A DNA stretch of 64,000 nt, taken from NCBI GenBank assembly GCA_021464245.1, contig JADCRB010000038.1:1015392-1079391 (forward strand). The letters are read 5' to 3'. Below are positions 42,793 through 55,700 of the stretch, piece by piece (the first letter of the stretch is position 1; every line of letters begins with the position of its first letter). Source of the stretch: Carallia brachiata (Eukaryota > Streptophyta > Magnoliopsida > Malpighiales > Rhizophoraceae). The translations under genes were made by a program, and so were the position numbers. The notes beneath the pieces were generated by a model. It ran no database searches, was not told the origin of the DNA, and saw only the letters and a list, made by a program, of their open reading frames with translations.

Positions 42793-45700
42793 ATGGGAGG
42801 AGGTGGAAGCCCTAGACGAATTGGAAATTCGAGCCCGCCGCCCCTGATGGTTAGTATTTTCTTCATTTTCTTGAATAATGAATATCCGTCCTCTGTTTTT
42901 TTTTTTTTCAATTTTTTTGATTTTGGATTTTTTTTTGGGTTGTGATTAGTGAGATGAGAAGTTGTTGTGTATGTAAAAATACTTTGTTTTTTCAAAGCAC
43001 AGAATGACGGGCTGGCAAATGGTAGGCTTATTCTTCCTCAGCTGTTTACCTCTGTACCGTCCCTCGATGAAGCTGCTTCTTATCTTGATCAAGCAACTTC
43101 GTTGATATCTGGTTGTTTCTCCGATTATTCGGGTGAGAAGCTTTCGTGTTCGGCATCCTTTGTTTGGATGCTCTCTTTTTTGTTTATGCCTGAGTAAAAA
43201 TTGTGAGTAACATTATGTACTTTGGTTTTGAACTGTGTAAATTAAATATGTGAAAGGAAAGGATAATTTAAGGAAATTTAACTTTTAATAGATGTTTTGA
43301 ATCGAAAAAGGAAGTAATTTGCTTTCTGTGTATCAATTAAGCTGTTTTGATCAGCGACTGTTTTGTGATATGGTGTTTGCTTGTATATTATTGCTTCATT
43401 TTCTGTTCATTGTTATCGTGTGTACCTATCGGATATTTCGTTATCCACATAACATGTTGGCATTATATGCAACTGTTGCAGTAGACTATTCTTCCAGAGA
43501 TTCTGGGGATTCTACTATTCATGCACAAGAGTTGGCAACATTTTCTCCTTCGCAACCTGAGGAAACACGGAATGGTGATAATCCATCTTCAAGTGGGAGC
43601 CATTCAATAATTTTGCAGGCTGCTACTTCTGCTACTGCTCATCCATCTATCCCTGATAGACTGACTGGGGCCTCTTCTGAAGGCCCCTCTCAAAATGCTG
43701 GCGTAATTGTGGGATCACATCGTGGCAGTCAAAATGGCATTTCTTTCTTTAAAGGGTATTGTCCTCTTCCATGGCTAGTTGGGGATGTCAGCTGCATACA
43801 TATGTTGTCTAATTTGTAGATTAGTGTTAGCCATCTTCTCATAGAAACTCTAGTAGTGTGACAGACATCTGCAAAAAGTTTCAGTTACTTGAATTTGCTT
43901 TTTGTTTGCTGGGTTGGATTATGTTTTTTATTACCTTACAACCAACATATCTAGCATGCTCAATAAAAGAAAATTCCTTTTTGGCTCCAAGTTTTTTTTT
44001 TTTTTTTTGGGTTACATGGGGTGTCAAATGTAAAAGATAAACCTTTGGAATCAACAATCCTTTTATTATGACATGCCAATTAATGTTGGAACAGTCAACA
44101 TTCTTCTATTTGTTTTACAATGTGGTGGGAATTGATTTGTTCAGGCTTGTTGAGCGAGCACGCAAAACTGTTCGTGGATCTGCTGATGATATAGGATGGC
44201 TGCAGCGTGATCCAGGTATGCCGCCAGTTGAAGATGGAACTGGGAGGTTTATGGATATTCTTGACGAAGTTAGGTATTTTCAGCTTTTTTTTTTTTCATT
44301 GATGATTTTAGTTAAATTTGATATGAAGGCTTTCTTCTTGTTGTTGACGGTGGTGGCGGAATACCTGGCATGGTAGTGCGGTGTTTTATTTAGTTGTTTT
44401 TCCTTTGTCAGGCACGGTCTACACAAGTTGCCAAATTCAGTGGTCTACTTGTTGGTTCCAGGTGGGATTCTTAGCTAAATTAGTGTTATGATATATCAAT
44501 TTGTTTATCCACTTTTTTGTCACGATCATGGGCATTAGAATGCATTGGAGACCACTCATGCGTCCTCCTTATGGATGCCTTAGACTTAATTTTTACCATG
44601 TGATTGATGAAGTGTTCTATACATATCATATGGACTTTTTTTGGTCCCTTTCAAAGAATTTCTGAAACTATAAAGAATGATATAAGGTTCCTGGAACCCT
44701 TAGAATAGGACCTCTATCTCTCAGGATCTTGAACCTTGTAAGCATTGCTGCATTGGATTGAGAAAACTGGGACTTTGAAGCTATTAATAATTCAGGGAAA
44801 GAATTTTATTTCCCCCATTTTTAATTTAACAACTCTATCTAAGTTAGCTAAAATCGTCGTCAGAATGGAATGGCGAGAAAAGTTACGTTGGTCTTTGGTG
44901 CGAAAAGTTAGCTCAAATCATAGCTAAATCTAATTAATTTTGAGATTAAGGCTTTGGTGGTTTTTTCTTTTTTTGTTGGTCTATTTGGCAGGTCTTTTCA
45001 GTAATCATGGACCACTCTGCTTTGTTAATACAAAAACGAGTTTCTCTAAGATGGGCTTGGCCTGCCACATTGCCAAGATTCACAGTGAGGTGCCTTTATT
45101 TTTGGGTTTCCACCCTGTAAAACAATGTGTTTGTAGTCTGTGCTGAGCTTTTCTAATTACTAATCAGGCTTCAGTCGAGAAAAATGCCAAAGAGATAAAA
45201 GAGTGCATTGAGGAAATTCACTGGGGTTCGAGGAAAAAAGTTATGCTTCTTGGACATAGCAAAGGGGGAATAGATGCAGCTGCTGCTTTATCACTGTATT
45301 GGTCAGATTTGAAGGATAAGGTTGCTGGACTGGCTTTGGCTCAAAGTCCATATGGTGGTAGCCCAATAGCTTCTGATATTTTATGCGAAGGGCAGCTTGG
45401 TGATTATGTTAATGTAAGGAAGCTTATGGAGATTATAATCCGCAAAGTGACTAAGGTAAGGCTCGGTAGCCCAATAGCCTCAGATAGTTTTTGTTGGCAA
45501 TGTTTGCAGAAGTGCACATACTTGTGTATAAAAGTTAATTGGTGCTTCTGCTTAGTGTCATTGATCTTGTTTAAGGAGCATTGGAAAAACATGGAACTTG
45601 TGTCCTCCTTGACATGTTGATACGACCATTGAATTATCTTCAGTGGAACTAGTGTGTGGTACTTGTTTTTTGAAACGATGAAGACTACAAAAGCAATTGC

Positions 45701-46281
45701 ACTAAATTTAGCCTTAGTGGCTTATTACTATCAAATTCTACAGTTTAAAGTTTTGTACTAAATTCTTGTATTTTGCAATTGTGAAGGGTGACGTTCAAGC
45801 TTTAGAAGACTTGACTTATGAGAGACGGAAGGAATTCTTAAAGAAACATAGTTTGCCAAAGGAACTTCCAGTCGTATCATTCCACACAGAAGCTGGAATT
45901 CCTCCCACTGTCCTAGGGACACTTTCACATGTTGCTCATGCAGAGTTACCCTTACCACTGGTGGCGCCTCTTTCTACAGGCGAGTCAGCAAAACTCCCCG
46001 TGGTAGTACCCCTTGGTGCTGCAATGGCTGCATGTGCGCAGCTTCTGCAGATGAGGTATGGTGAGAAGAGTGATGGGCTTGTGACATGTCGAGATGCAGA
46101 AGTCCCAGGTTCTGTCGTCGTGCGACCGAAACGCAAGTTGGATCATCATTGGATGGTCTACTCATCATTGAATGACGACCCCTCTGAGGCAGATGCTTCT
46201 CAAGTGTGCGAATCTTTGTTGACGTTACTTGTGGAAGTGGGTCAAAAAAAGAGACATGAACTTGCAATGAAAGATGAGTGA
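42793..46281 (+). CDS. Alpha/beta-hydrolase (lipase-like), 8 exons, 506 aa
   Basis: Exons: 42793-42849, 43003-43132, 43482-43755, 44145-44273, 44412-44461, 44992-45089, 45168-45455, 45787-46281; every junction is GT-AG and in phase, 1521 nt in total. The start MGGGGSPRRIGNSS follows a leader from about 42400. N-terminal 130 residues are low complexity and Ser-rich. The hydrolase part starts near HGLHKLPNSVVYLLVPG, has the strand GLFSNHGPL and the nucleophile elbow LLGHSKGG with Ser277. SDGLV (Asp438) and LDHHW (His462/463) are the likely other members of the catalytic triad, as in lipases with N/SDGLV. No signal peptide. I cannot name the substrate; a lipase or esterase activity is inference. 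Start codon choice rests on it being the first ATG in frame with exon 2. Confidence 0.83.
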
Positions 46282-46589
46282 GTTGCAAATTTTCATCCAA
46301 TTATTGTACTAGTGTTTTGTATACGGTTTGTGAATTTGGCTGTGGAGCCTTGTCGGGTTGTAAATATAGAAACTAGAGCTAAGGCTGTACATAGACACAG
46401 AGACCCCCCACGAACTACACAACACCTTTGAAAATTCCGCTGGTTTATGTCATTCTAATATCTTCTAATAAGCCACTGCGTGATGGAACATTTTCAAAAA
46501 ACTTTTATGAGGATGTAAGGCTATTGCCTTTGCTTTTCTTTTAATTTAGCTTGTTTAATGTCATATAGTCTTCTTGTCTATTTACTAGC

Positions 46590-46760
46590 AGGCGTTGGTA
46601 TAGATGATAGGAGTCCGTCACCGCTTAATTAGAGGTCTCGAATTCGAGTTTTAGGGATGCAGTCGTATTAAATATTTGTTTGGAGATTTTTGCCGTCTTT
46701 TAGGATCTTGTGTGGAAGAGTAGACTGAATATTAAACAGTCTCAGATCAAAAAAAAAAAT
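46590..46760 (+). mobile_element. SINE with poly-A tail
   Basis: GTTGGTATAGATGATAGG near the box A position, GGTCTCGAATTCGAGTTTTA at the box B position, then a body with GCCGTCTTTTAGGATC and an end GATCAAAAAAAAAA. Target-site duplication not resolved. Confidence 0.5.
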
Positions 46761-47339
46761 CTTCTCGTCTATTTTGCAAAAAAAAAAAAAAAAGAAAAGA
46801 AGAGAAGTGCTAGGCATATTCCAGGCGCGCGAATATTAAGTCAAAATACTTCATAGTTTTGAATGCTCACGTTTAAAGACAACAGTTCATTGCTTGACTC
46901 GGTCAATTCTACAATTTCGACTAAAAGCCAAAATCATGTCATGTTTTGAGAGAGAGAGAGAGAGGACGACTTAGATTGGAGATAAATTGAGAATTTATTT
47001 TTTTATTGGTTTTACCATGTTTGATGCAATCTTTCTTCTTACATAAATGCTGTAAATAAGAGAGATGATTAAATCCAAAGAAATCGTTAAAAGGAGAAAA
47101 GGAGAGTGATTTAATTTGATTCGAGAACTTTTAATTTGATGAGAAAAGATTGATATAGTTAACTTTGAAATTAAGGTTTAACTGTTGAAGTTGATTTACG
47201 CAATATGTATATGTTTCCGTTGCTTGGATGTTCATGGAAAAACGTTTTGACATTGGCTTTAGAATCTAAGGTAACAATTTAATTTATTTTGCTGTACTGA
47301 AAAGGGTTACGAGCAAATTAGGGTAATTTTTGAGGGAGT

Positions 47340-47530
47340 GATCATGTGGATGCGTAAAAATAGATACGCGAGTCAATGTATATATGGATGATTATATTTG
47401 TGCGGCAAGACACTTAATTTTTATAATGAAAAAACAGATGAAAAACATTTTATTTTTATTGCACAAATATAGTGATATGTTATAATGTGTCGATTCATAC
47501 GTCTCTTTTTTGTGCGTCTATGCAGTTTTT
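47340..47530. mobile_element. MITE-like element (distant relative of family 2)
   Basis: Left end ATGTGGATGCGTAAAAATAG and right end TTTTTTGTGCGTCTATGCAG are imperfect inverted copies. The inner segment (TTTTTATAATGAAAAAACAG, ATTTTTATTGCACAAATA) parallels the inner part of the element at 42092-42302. Confidence 0.35.
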
Positions 47531-49143
47531 CCTGAATTTTTGAGGTGGAGCATCGATTTTATGAGAGTTTACATTGTTTTTAAGGGGTAATTTCAATCAA
47601 GTGAATTATATAGTGCGAACCTACACACAGTCCAATTTTAAACAATCAAAATTTTAGAAAATCCTTTAGGAACGCAATTTCATAGACAAACGTAAAATAT
47701 TTTTTATATTATATACAAAATATTTTGTATTTTATAAATAATAGTTTTATACAACATATAATAGATGTGCAATAAAATAGTATAAAATATTGAAAATCTT
47801 TTTTTATATTGTATAAATAGCTATCAATATAGTATAAAACATTTTATATGTAGTATACAATTATTTTTCATATATTTGTGTCTATGAAAGTATGCATCCA
47901 TGTAGTCATTTTCTAAATTTTTTTTTAGATATTAACTCCCATGCAGTTCTTTTTTTTTTTTTTTTTTAATTTATGGATCATAACTAAGATTTTGCTTTTG
48001 TGAAAGCAACGCCACATTTATTGAAACATATGGTAGGCACAATAGGATAATGAAGTTATTTTTTATTTTTATTTATTTGTGACAATACGTGAGATTTGTA
48101 ATTGATTGACATTTGTTATGCCTTCTGTGTGCGTCAATAAGTATTGGTAATTGGTATTTCTCCTGTGAAATTTTAAGAGATTTGAAATTAAAAATTTAAG
48201 TTTTTCTCAAAGTTTATGCAATCACTTAATAATTGCTCGTTACTTGATTGTAAAACGGTTTTGTTGCATATAGAAATAGCCAACAGGAGCTTAAGAACGT
48301 TATAATGCTGTTAATAGCTATTTTGATACAAGAACACTTATGAAAAGTAAGACTATTATGTAATTTGTGCCCTTAACACTGATCACGTATTCAACAGAAA
48401 TGTAAATTGCTAAAATCAGTGAGTTTTAATTCATTAGTAGTTCGTCTCAGTCTGAATTAATTGACAAAAAAAATTGTAAATTGTGCTTAAATACAAGCGT
48501 TTTGGAATAAGTTCTATGGAAGTTTTAAACTTCTAAGAATTTTTAAATTTTGTTGAGAAAAGAATTTTTGTAATTAATTTTTAAATGTTTTTGAGTTTCA
48601 AGACTAATCATAAGCTTCTCATTTTATATGAGTTCTTTTTAGATTGAAATTGGTCAACTTGGTAGATAAGTAGTTTGATCAAATTAAATGATATTAAAAA
48701 ACACTCAAATATATTATAAAATTATAGGAATATTTTCATGTACGTATTTCTCTAAATTTTTTCTTTTCCCTCACAAATAAAAAGGAAAAAAAAAACATAA
48801 ATTCTGGTAAAAAAACTTATAGTTTTTGTCTTTTATACATAAGAAAAAAGAAGAAGAAGAAGAAGATTGGTGAGATATGCACGTAAATATAAATATGTTT
48901 TTTAAAGGTAATTTGGGTTTTTTTTTTATATGGTCATAGTTGATTACGTATATATCAATTTAATCAATTCTTATCTGAAAAAAACTTATATAAAATAATA
49001 ATCAAATATTTAAAATAATTTAAAAATTAAAAAATATTCAAAATTCAATTACAAAAATTTCTAAAACAACTTACCTTTTCTGCTATCTCCTCTAAATCTA
49101 ACCATAATACACTTTTCTCATAACTTTCCACTTGTCCCTCGTT

Positions 49144-49311
49144 TTATCATTACCGGTTCAATTTCCTTTCCAGTCTCCGTCAAATGACAAAATTACCCTC
49201 CGATGTTCGCGAATAAATTGTCCCACTTTATCATTACCGGTTCAATTTCCATTCCAGTCGCCATCAAATGACAAAATTACCCTCCTGATATTCACCAATA
49301 AATTGCAAGCC
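49144..49311. repeat. 84-bp tandem repeat, two copies, upstream of HUB1
   Basis: Both units contain TTATCATTACCGGTTCAATT, CAAATGACAAAATTACCCTC and AATAAATTG, with several point differences. The second ends about 395 bases before the HUB1 start codon, so it may lie in the promoter or the leader. Confidence 0.7.
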
Positions 49312-49706
49312 AGGTGGGTTTTCTCTCTCTTCCCCACTCTCTCTCTAACATGCGAATGTACGGCGAAACCAGACAGAGATCACAGAGATCAAAGACTTGT
49401 TTGCTTCAGCGAAGCAGATAGTTAGAAATTTAGTCCACAAAAAGATTCCTGTTTATCTCCGAAATCAGGCAAAAGACACGAAACACCTTAGGGTTCGCGG
49501 AGAAGAAGTGGTTCGAAAGCGCGTCTGAATTAGGGTTTTCGACGGAAAATCCTTAATCAGTCGTGTTTTGATTAATTCCGTTTAATTCTTCTCGTTTTAG
49601 GACAGCGCTTAGGAATCTGTTTGTGAGTGCGATGGCGTGAGAGTGTAAGAACTGGTTGGTTGGTTGGTTGGTTTGTTTGGGGTGCGGACAATTATTAGGG
49701 TTTTAA

Positions 49707-52700
49707 ATGGGGAGCGAACCAGACCGCAAACGTAGACATTTTAGTTCGATATCACCCACGCCTGCCATGGCCAAGAAGCAGCCTTTTTCACAACTCTCTG
49801 AAGACAAGAAGGTTTGCTTTTGTTTTGTTTGGTTTTTATTTTTATTTTTATTTTTCCGATTTCTTAAACCCTAATTGTGTTCTGTATACGTTAATTTTGT
49901 TTTGGAGTCGCGAATTTTGTGACTTTTGATCATAATTTTAAATGAATTTGTTAAGTTTTGTTTTTTTCCCCCCTTTAGTTAAGATAATTTTGGAATAGAT
50001 TTTTAACGAATTTCTTTTTGTTTTCTTAATCATGATTTTATTTTAGTGATCAATGTTCCCGACAGTTTCACTTTTCGTAAATGTTTGCCTGCCCTTGATG
50101 ACTGCTATGCGCCGCGTGTTACCTATATGTAGTGTTGTTGAGACTTATCTTGTTTGTTTTATCTCGTCTCTGTGTTGATGTCATAGCTTGGTAATGCTGT
50201 TCTTCAATACCAAAATCAAAAGCTTGCGCAGAAGTTAGAAGCCCAGAAGATCGAGTATTCTGCGTTAGAGAACAAGTTCAATCAACTGAAGGACAAACAA
50301 CAACCATGCATTCAATAATAAAAGCGGTCAATAAGTCTTGGAAAGGGGTAATTATGGTGTTACAGTTTTTCTCTGCTTCATTCCCATTTCCTGCATTTGT
50401 ATGTAATATAAACTAGTTCTTTGAAATATAACAAGAACTTGCTATGGAATTGCTTTATGCATATGATACTGTGTTGGACTTGTCCAGTCTCTAGTGATTG
50501 ACTTTTTGTTTTCCTATGATAGCTGGCTATTGACTTGGAGTCATGTTCAGCTCGAACAAGAGAGTCAAATGTTGATCAAGCTGTGAAGCACTTTCCAATT
50601 ATGAGGGGTGAGGGTTGTTTGTTTATCGGATTTTGTTGTTTTTGTTTTTTTTTTCTTTCATTACTTGTTTGGTTTCACTATATGCTGGACCTCTAACTCC
50701 TAACAATAGTGCACTGTCTTCTATTTTTCTCCTTCTTTAACCTTTTTAATTCTTTGGGCTAGAACATTGTTTGCATAAAATGTGCTCAACTTTTGTTGGC
50801 GCAATTGTTCTTGAAAATATTATGTTGCTTATTGGGCATCGGCAATTTCTGTCGCCTTCTAATTAAAGGAGTCTTCTCTGCCGTAGTTTGTATACTGTTG
50901 TTCCAATATTTTGGACTTCATTTAAATTACCATAGAATGGTTCAATTTGTTTTAGATTCACAAACTCTTGGAACCTGCACATAGAAACATATATGTTTTT
51001 ACAAACGTTTGTATGAAAATATCTGGCAAATTCAAAGTTTATGGCTGGAAGAAAGGTGATTCACTCACTAGTAGATTCAAGTTGATATTTTTATCCTTAA
51101 ATTCCGAAGATAAGCTCAGTACTTGATGATTAATGAGCTAAGCTTGAATGCTCTGTAGAGCTCAGTTTCAACTAGTAGTTTTTTCATGGTTTGGATTTTT
51201 TCTGATAGATTGTTTCAAATTGCTTGTCAGATGGAGGTTCAACTCCTCTAGAGGATTCTTTTCTTAGCCGATTCTTACAAACAGATGCAACTGAATGTAC
51301 ATTGGGAAATAATTGCCTTGATCAGATCAAAGAAGATAGATCGATTTCCATTGAAAAGGCTAAGAACAGTTTAAGTAATACTATAGCTGCAATCAATGAC
51401 CTTTGGCATATTATGGATGGATTGAATGCAGCAGTTTTGAACGAGCTTCCTGGCGACGGTAAGATTTGTGTGTTTGTGTAGCGTCTGTTCAATAGTTCTT
51501 CCTTTGGAGTTTTCTCTGAATTTCCCAAAAATATTGCTCTTTCTGCTAGGTGTATGCCAGCAAAATGCATCTTGCCAATCCAAGAGGGAGGCCAATAATT
51601 TGAGATTAACAGTTGGTGACCTTCTGTCAAAGAACAAGTCAGTGACTAGGGAACTGCAGAAGTGTCGAGATATTGATGCGAAAAATAAAGCTGAGCTTAA
51701 GTACCTAGGAGGTAGGGTTCTGGTGAGGCTTGGATGAATTTAATTTCTAGACACAACAGCATAGTGTGATGTCCTATTTGGACTAGTTTGGCATGCCCAT
51801 TTAAGATTCATGCTACTCCTTCTCAATGCTCTTGCATATTTGCATGCATTCATGTCATAAGATCTTGTGCAACATATAATCTACTTCTTTGCCACCTGAA
51901 TCAAATGAATTTGGGCATGACCATTGTGCAGCCCTCTCCTCCATTTCTAGTCATTTCGGTCCAGGATAATAACGATTTTTGCCATCATTGAGAATATGAT
52001 AAATATTACTGTGCATTTTTGTCTTAGGAATGGTGTTATATGATTTATTGAACTTAGTAATTAGAAGTCCATTGTTATTTTGAGTTATAGGAAGGTCATC
52101 TATAAATTTGAGTGGTTATTATGTTTTTTCTGGTCTTTAAAGGGGAATTGCAGAGTACGGTTGGCGAATTGGAACACAGTAAATGGGAACTGGCAACTCT
52201 TAAAGCAGAGAGAGATGCAACAAAAGGGGTGTTCTTCCCCGTCTTAAACATTGGGAATAAGCATGTTGCTGGTGACAGGGACAGAGATAAACAAAAGGAA
52301 TTGGAAGAAATGGAGTCTGCTCTCAAAGAGCTTTCGGTAAGCTTTTGGCCTTTGTTTCCTTGGGTTGGTTTTGAGAATTGTACATGTTCTTACTGGGAGA
52401 TGTATGGATTGCATGATAATGAAATTTGAGTCCCGCAGGATCAAGCGTCTTCTCGATTATTGGAATTAAAAGGTCTTCATGATGAGAGGATAAACATGTT
52501 GCAGCAATTGTCCAATTTGCAGGTTAGGGTTTTAGGATGTTGACTCGTCATTTAGTTTTATAAATGTGTATTTTCAAGTTTCCTTGCTAGTTAGGCACTG
52601 CATTGCTATTGCAGATTTTCTATTCTAGGCTGTAACTTGCAGCCTTAGTTGGTGATGCTAATAGAATGGGGATGTTTTGTCACGCAGAACTCGTTGAAGA

Positions 52701-55700
52701 ATTTGAAGTGCATCTCTTTCTCACAAGCATTCGTTGTGTTGAGAGATCAAGTAGAAAAGTCAAAAGCAGATGCTTTTCAGTATCAATCTTTATTTGAGAA
52801 ACTACAGGTTGTAACTGGTCGGTAGCTTTATTTATGCCTTAGTCTGTCTTTTTTATTTTATGGATCCAGTTCAGATGCTGACTCTTTTCCCTCCTCTGAT
52901 CTGTAGGCTGAAAGGGATGTCCTTTTGTGGAGGGAAAGGGAATTGAGTATGAAAAATGACTTTGTTGATGTTTCCCGAAGATTTTCTGCTGTTTCAAACT
53001 CTAGAGTTGCAGATTTAGGGATAGAAATTCAGAAACAAACTAATGAGAGAAATGTGATTGATGCTAAATTGGAAGAGGCATCAAGGGAGCCAGGTAAGCA
53101 ACTGCATGATATTTTGACACCTATTATATCTGAGCTTGATGGTATTGCTTTCTATTTCAGGAAGAAAAGAAGTGATTGCAGATTTCAAAGCTTTGGTTTC
53201 TTCATTTCCTGAGGAAATGGGTGGCATGCAACGTCAATTAAACAGTTACAAAGAGGCTGCTTTGGATATTCATTCTTTACGCGCTGATGTACAGTGTGTT
53301 TCTACTGTTCTGGAGAGGAAGGTGAGTAATGTAGGGTACACATTTATGGTTTTTGAATATCTGAAGAGATCAAGCTTGTTTCTTTGTAGCAGGCTAAAGA
53401 GTGTGAAAGTTTGTCTGCCAGATCTGTCAGCCAAGTTGTTGAGATAAAGAATTTGAAATCTTTGGTATGGCAAGTTACAATTCTAGTTATATTGTTTGTT
53501 TTATGTCATAAATTTTAGTTTTCTGTTTTGACTTCTGGCTAGGAATTTTTTGTACAATCGCTTATTCTGTTAGTTAAGTTTTCTATTTATAGCAGTCATT
53601 ACCTTTTCCCATTAGTCATTCTGTGTAAATTGAATTTGTTCTTGATGCTTGAGATCACTTAACACATCTGACATTATTAACATTTTTAACTTGGGCCTTT
53701 TCTCTTATTTTCCAGAAACAGGTAAGATTTAAGTTTGTTTTCTGTTGTCTCATGCGTGATAGCTTGGTGCAGGACAAGTTTGTAATGGGCAACATATTTT
53801 CTTTCAACTGTTGCTTGTCTGATCTCACAGGGTAGAAATAATTTTTTGAAAATTAATGTGAACAATGAGGGACGTATAAATTTCTAATTTTGTTTTTGGC
53901 AGTGACTTCATATGTGGTTCGATAGTGCATTTGAACTTCTTAATTCACCTTATGGGATCTTTAAGTTAAATTATGAAAGTTGATGAGCCATTGATTGTTT
54001 GTGGTGTGACAGTTTTAATGTATTTAGCCTATAGTGGATTGAAAGCCATCTGTTTTTTGTGCTAGAATTTACTTGATATTGTTGTTTTTAAAGGCGCGCT
54101 GTAAAGCTCTAAGGGCTGTTGAAACCTGGGCGGAAGCAACACATGCGTGCTTGAACAACGTGAGGCACACATTTAAAAAATAATAAAAACAGCTAAAAGA
54201 AACGTAGAAGGAAGAAATAAATCTAATCTAGAAGTAACTAATTGAATATATTCAAAAAGTTAAAGCAAAATACTTCATGTAAGTCGTATAATACCAAAAA
54301 ACAAGGATAAATGTGTTTGGTAATTATTACGTGGTAAACCGAAAGAATAAGGTTGAGACAACTGCATTCTAATCTTATCAAAATATCGAATTCTGGATCT
54401 TTATGAAGTGTGTCAACTCCGTACAGTTATGCCTTGGGTATTTTTCCAAATAGCTGTTGGTATCATGTTCATTTACCAAGCTAGTAGTCAAATAACTGAT
54501 TTGACATATAGTGCAGCCCAATGATCAGTTCATTACTTTTGTATTGGCCTACAAACTTTGATTAGTAGGCGCCAATGACTGCAGATCTTTCTCTTTTCCC
54601 TCTTTCTTTTCTGGTTTGTTGCCCTGACTTTATAGTTGGGATTGACAATTTCTGGCTTTAGATTTTAACATGTGAACTCTATGTAGCCCGTGCAATTAGT
54701 TTTTATTCAAAGGAGTAGGAACGGAGAGCAGCAGAGATGTGTATGTGTGAGAGACAGAGAGAGATATTGAGTATGAAGAGAGAGCAATGGGGACTCGAGG
54801 GACAGTAGAGAAGTGAGAGAAACAGTGATGGGAAAAAAGAGAATAGAAAGTAAGAAACTAACCCGGAAATAACCTAAAAATCAGAAAATTCTAGGGGTTA
54901 AAACAAAAGTGCGCCTTGTTTGCACCTTGGGCCTACCCCGTAGGCACCTGGCTGAAGGTGTCTTGACTTGGGCAGAAAAACCCCCAGGCCTTGGCGCCTT
55001 GCGCTGACAATGCTGCTCAATGTTTTTCATCGTAGCAGTTGTACTTGCCTTGGAAATTATTACATAATCAAATCTTGAAGAACTGAGTTATCAGCTTCAA
55101 TCAATATAATTCTATAGATAGAATAAGTACAATTGATTTGGTTGTTGAAGTTTTAATATTGATCTCTGTTTAGCTTAGATTCTAAAACAGAGGAATTTAG
55201 TGAGTTCTTTGTGAGGTTCAAAGTCTTGGACAAACGAGCTGAGCTGAGCTTTAGCATGTTCAAGCTTGGCTTATTTAATAAATGAGCCAAAAAATGCTTA
55301 TACATCCATGTGGATCAGAAGCTAATTCACATCTTTATAGTAGCGACAAAACAGCATCAACTCCTAAAAAGCAACCAAAGGAGTAACTTATTAAAAGGAA
55401 TCTAAATTACTTTTGAAAACAAATTTGTGGTTGCAGAAAACAGCCGTGGTGGAGGCTGTAATGATAAGGACAAACAAATAAGAAAAAGATCAGTAAACAG
55501 TAATTAGTGAGGGAAGTAAGAAACGTACCAACTGTATTATAGGTGTTTGGTGGCAAATAATTGAAACGCTAGATAATCTGGATTGGATTTGGCATGCAAA
55601 GGTGGAAACCAAAACTTTCTGATTATTATGGGATTATTACTATCTGAAGATAATGGTGAGTTGTAATATATTCAGTTACAATATTTTGTTTTAGTAGGAA

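Larger units (their letters stand above)
46282..49706. other. Intergenic between hydrolase and HUB1 genes
   Basis: 46282-46500 is the hydrolase 3' untranslated region. A SINE with A tail is at 46590-46760, a MITE-like element at 47340-47530, an (AAG)n tract near 48846-48865 and an 84-bp tandem repeat at 49144-49311. 49312-49706 is the probable HUB1 leader, with a (GGTT)n run at 49654-49672. No coding region is supported. Confidence 0.5.

Noticed and set aside
26860..46281. Possible biosynthetic gene cluster around the polyketide synthase and the hydrolase
   Set aside because: Only one polyketide synthase of the pollen-wall type and a lipase-like gene lie together, with no reductase, P450 or acyl-CoA ligase nearby; proximity alone is weak.
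45936..46300. Two antisense frames (66 and 108 codons) opposite the last hydrolase exon
   Set aside because: The plus strand encodes the conserved SDGLV and LDHHW segments in phase with upstream exons.
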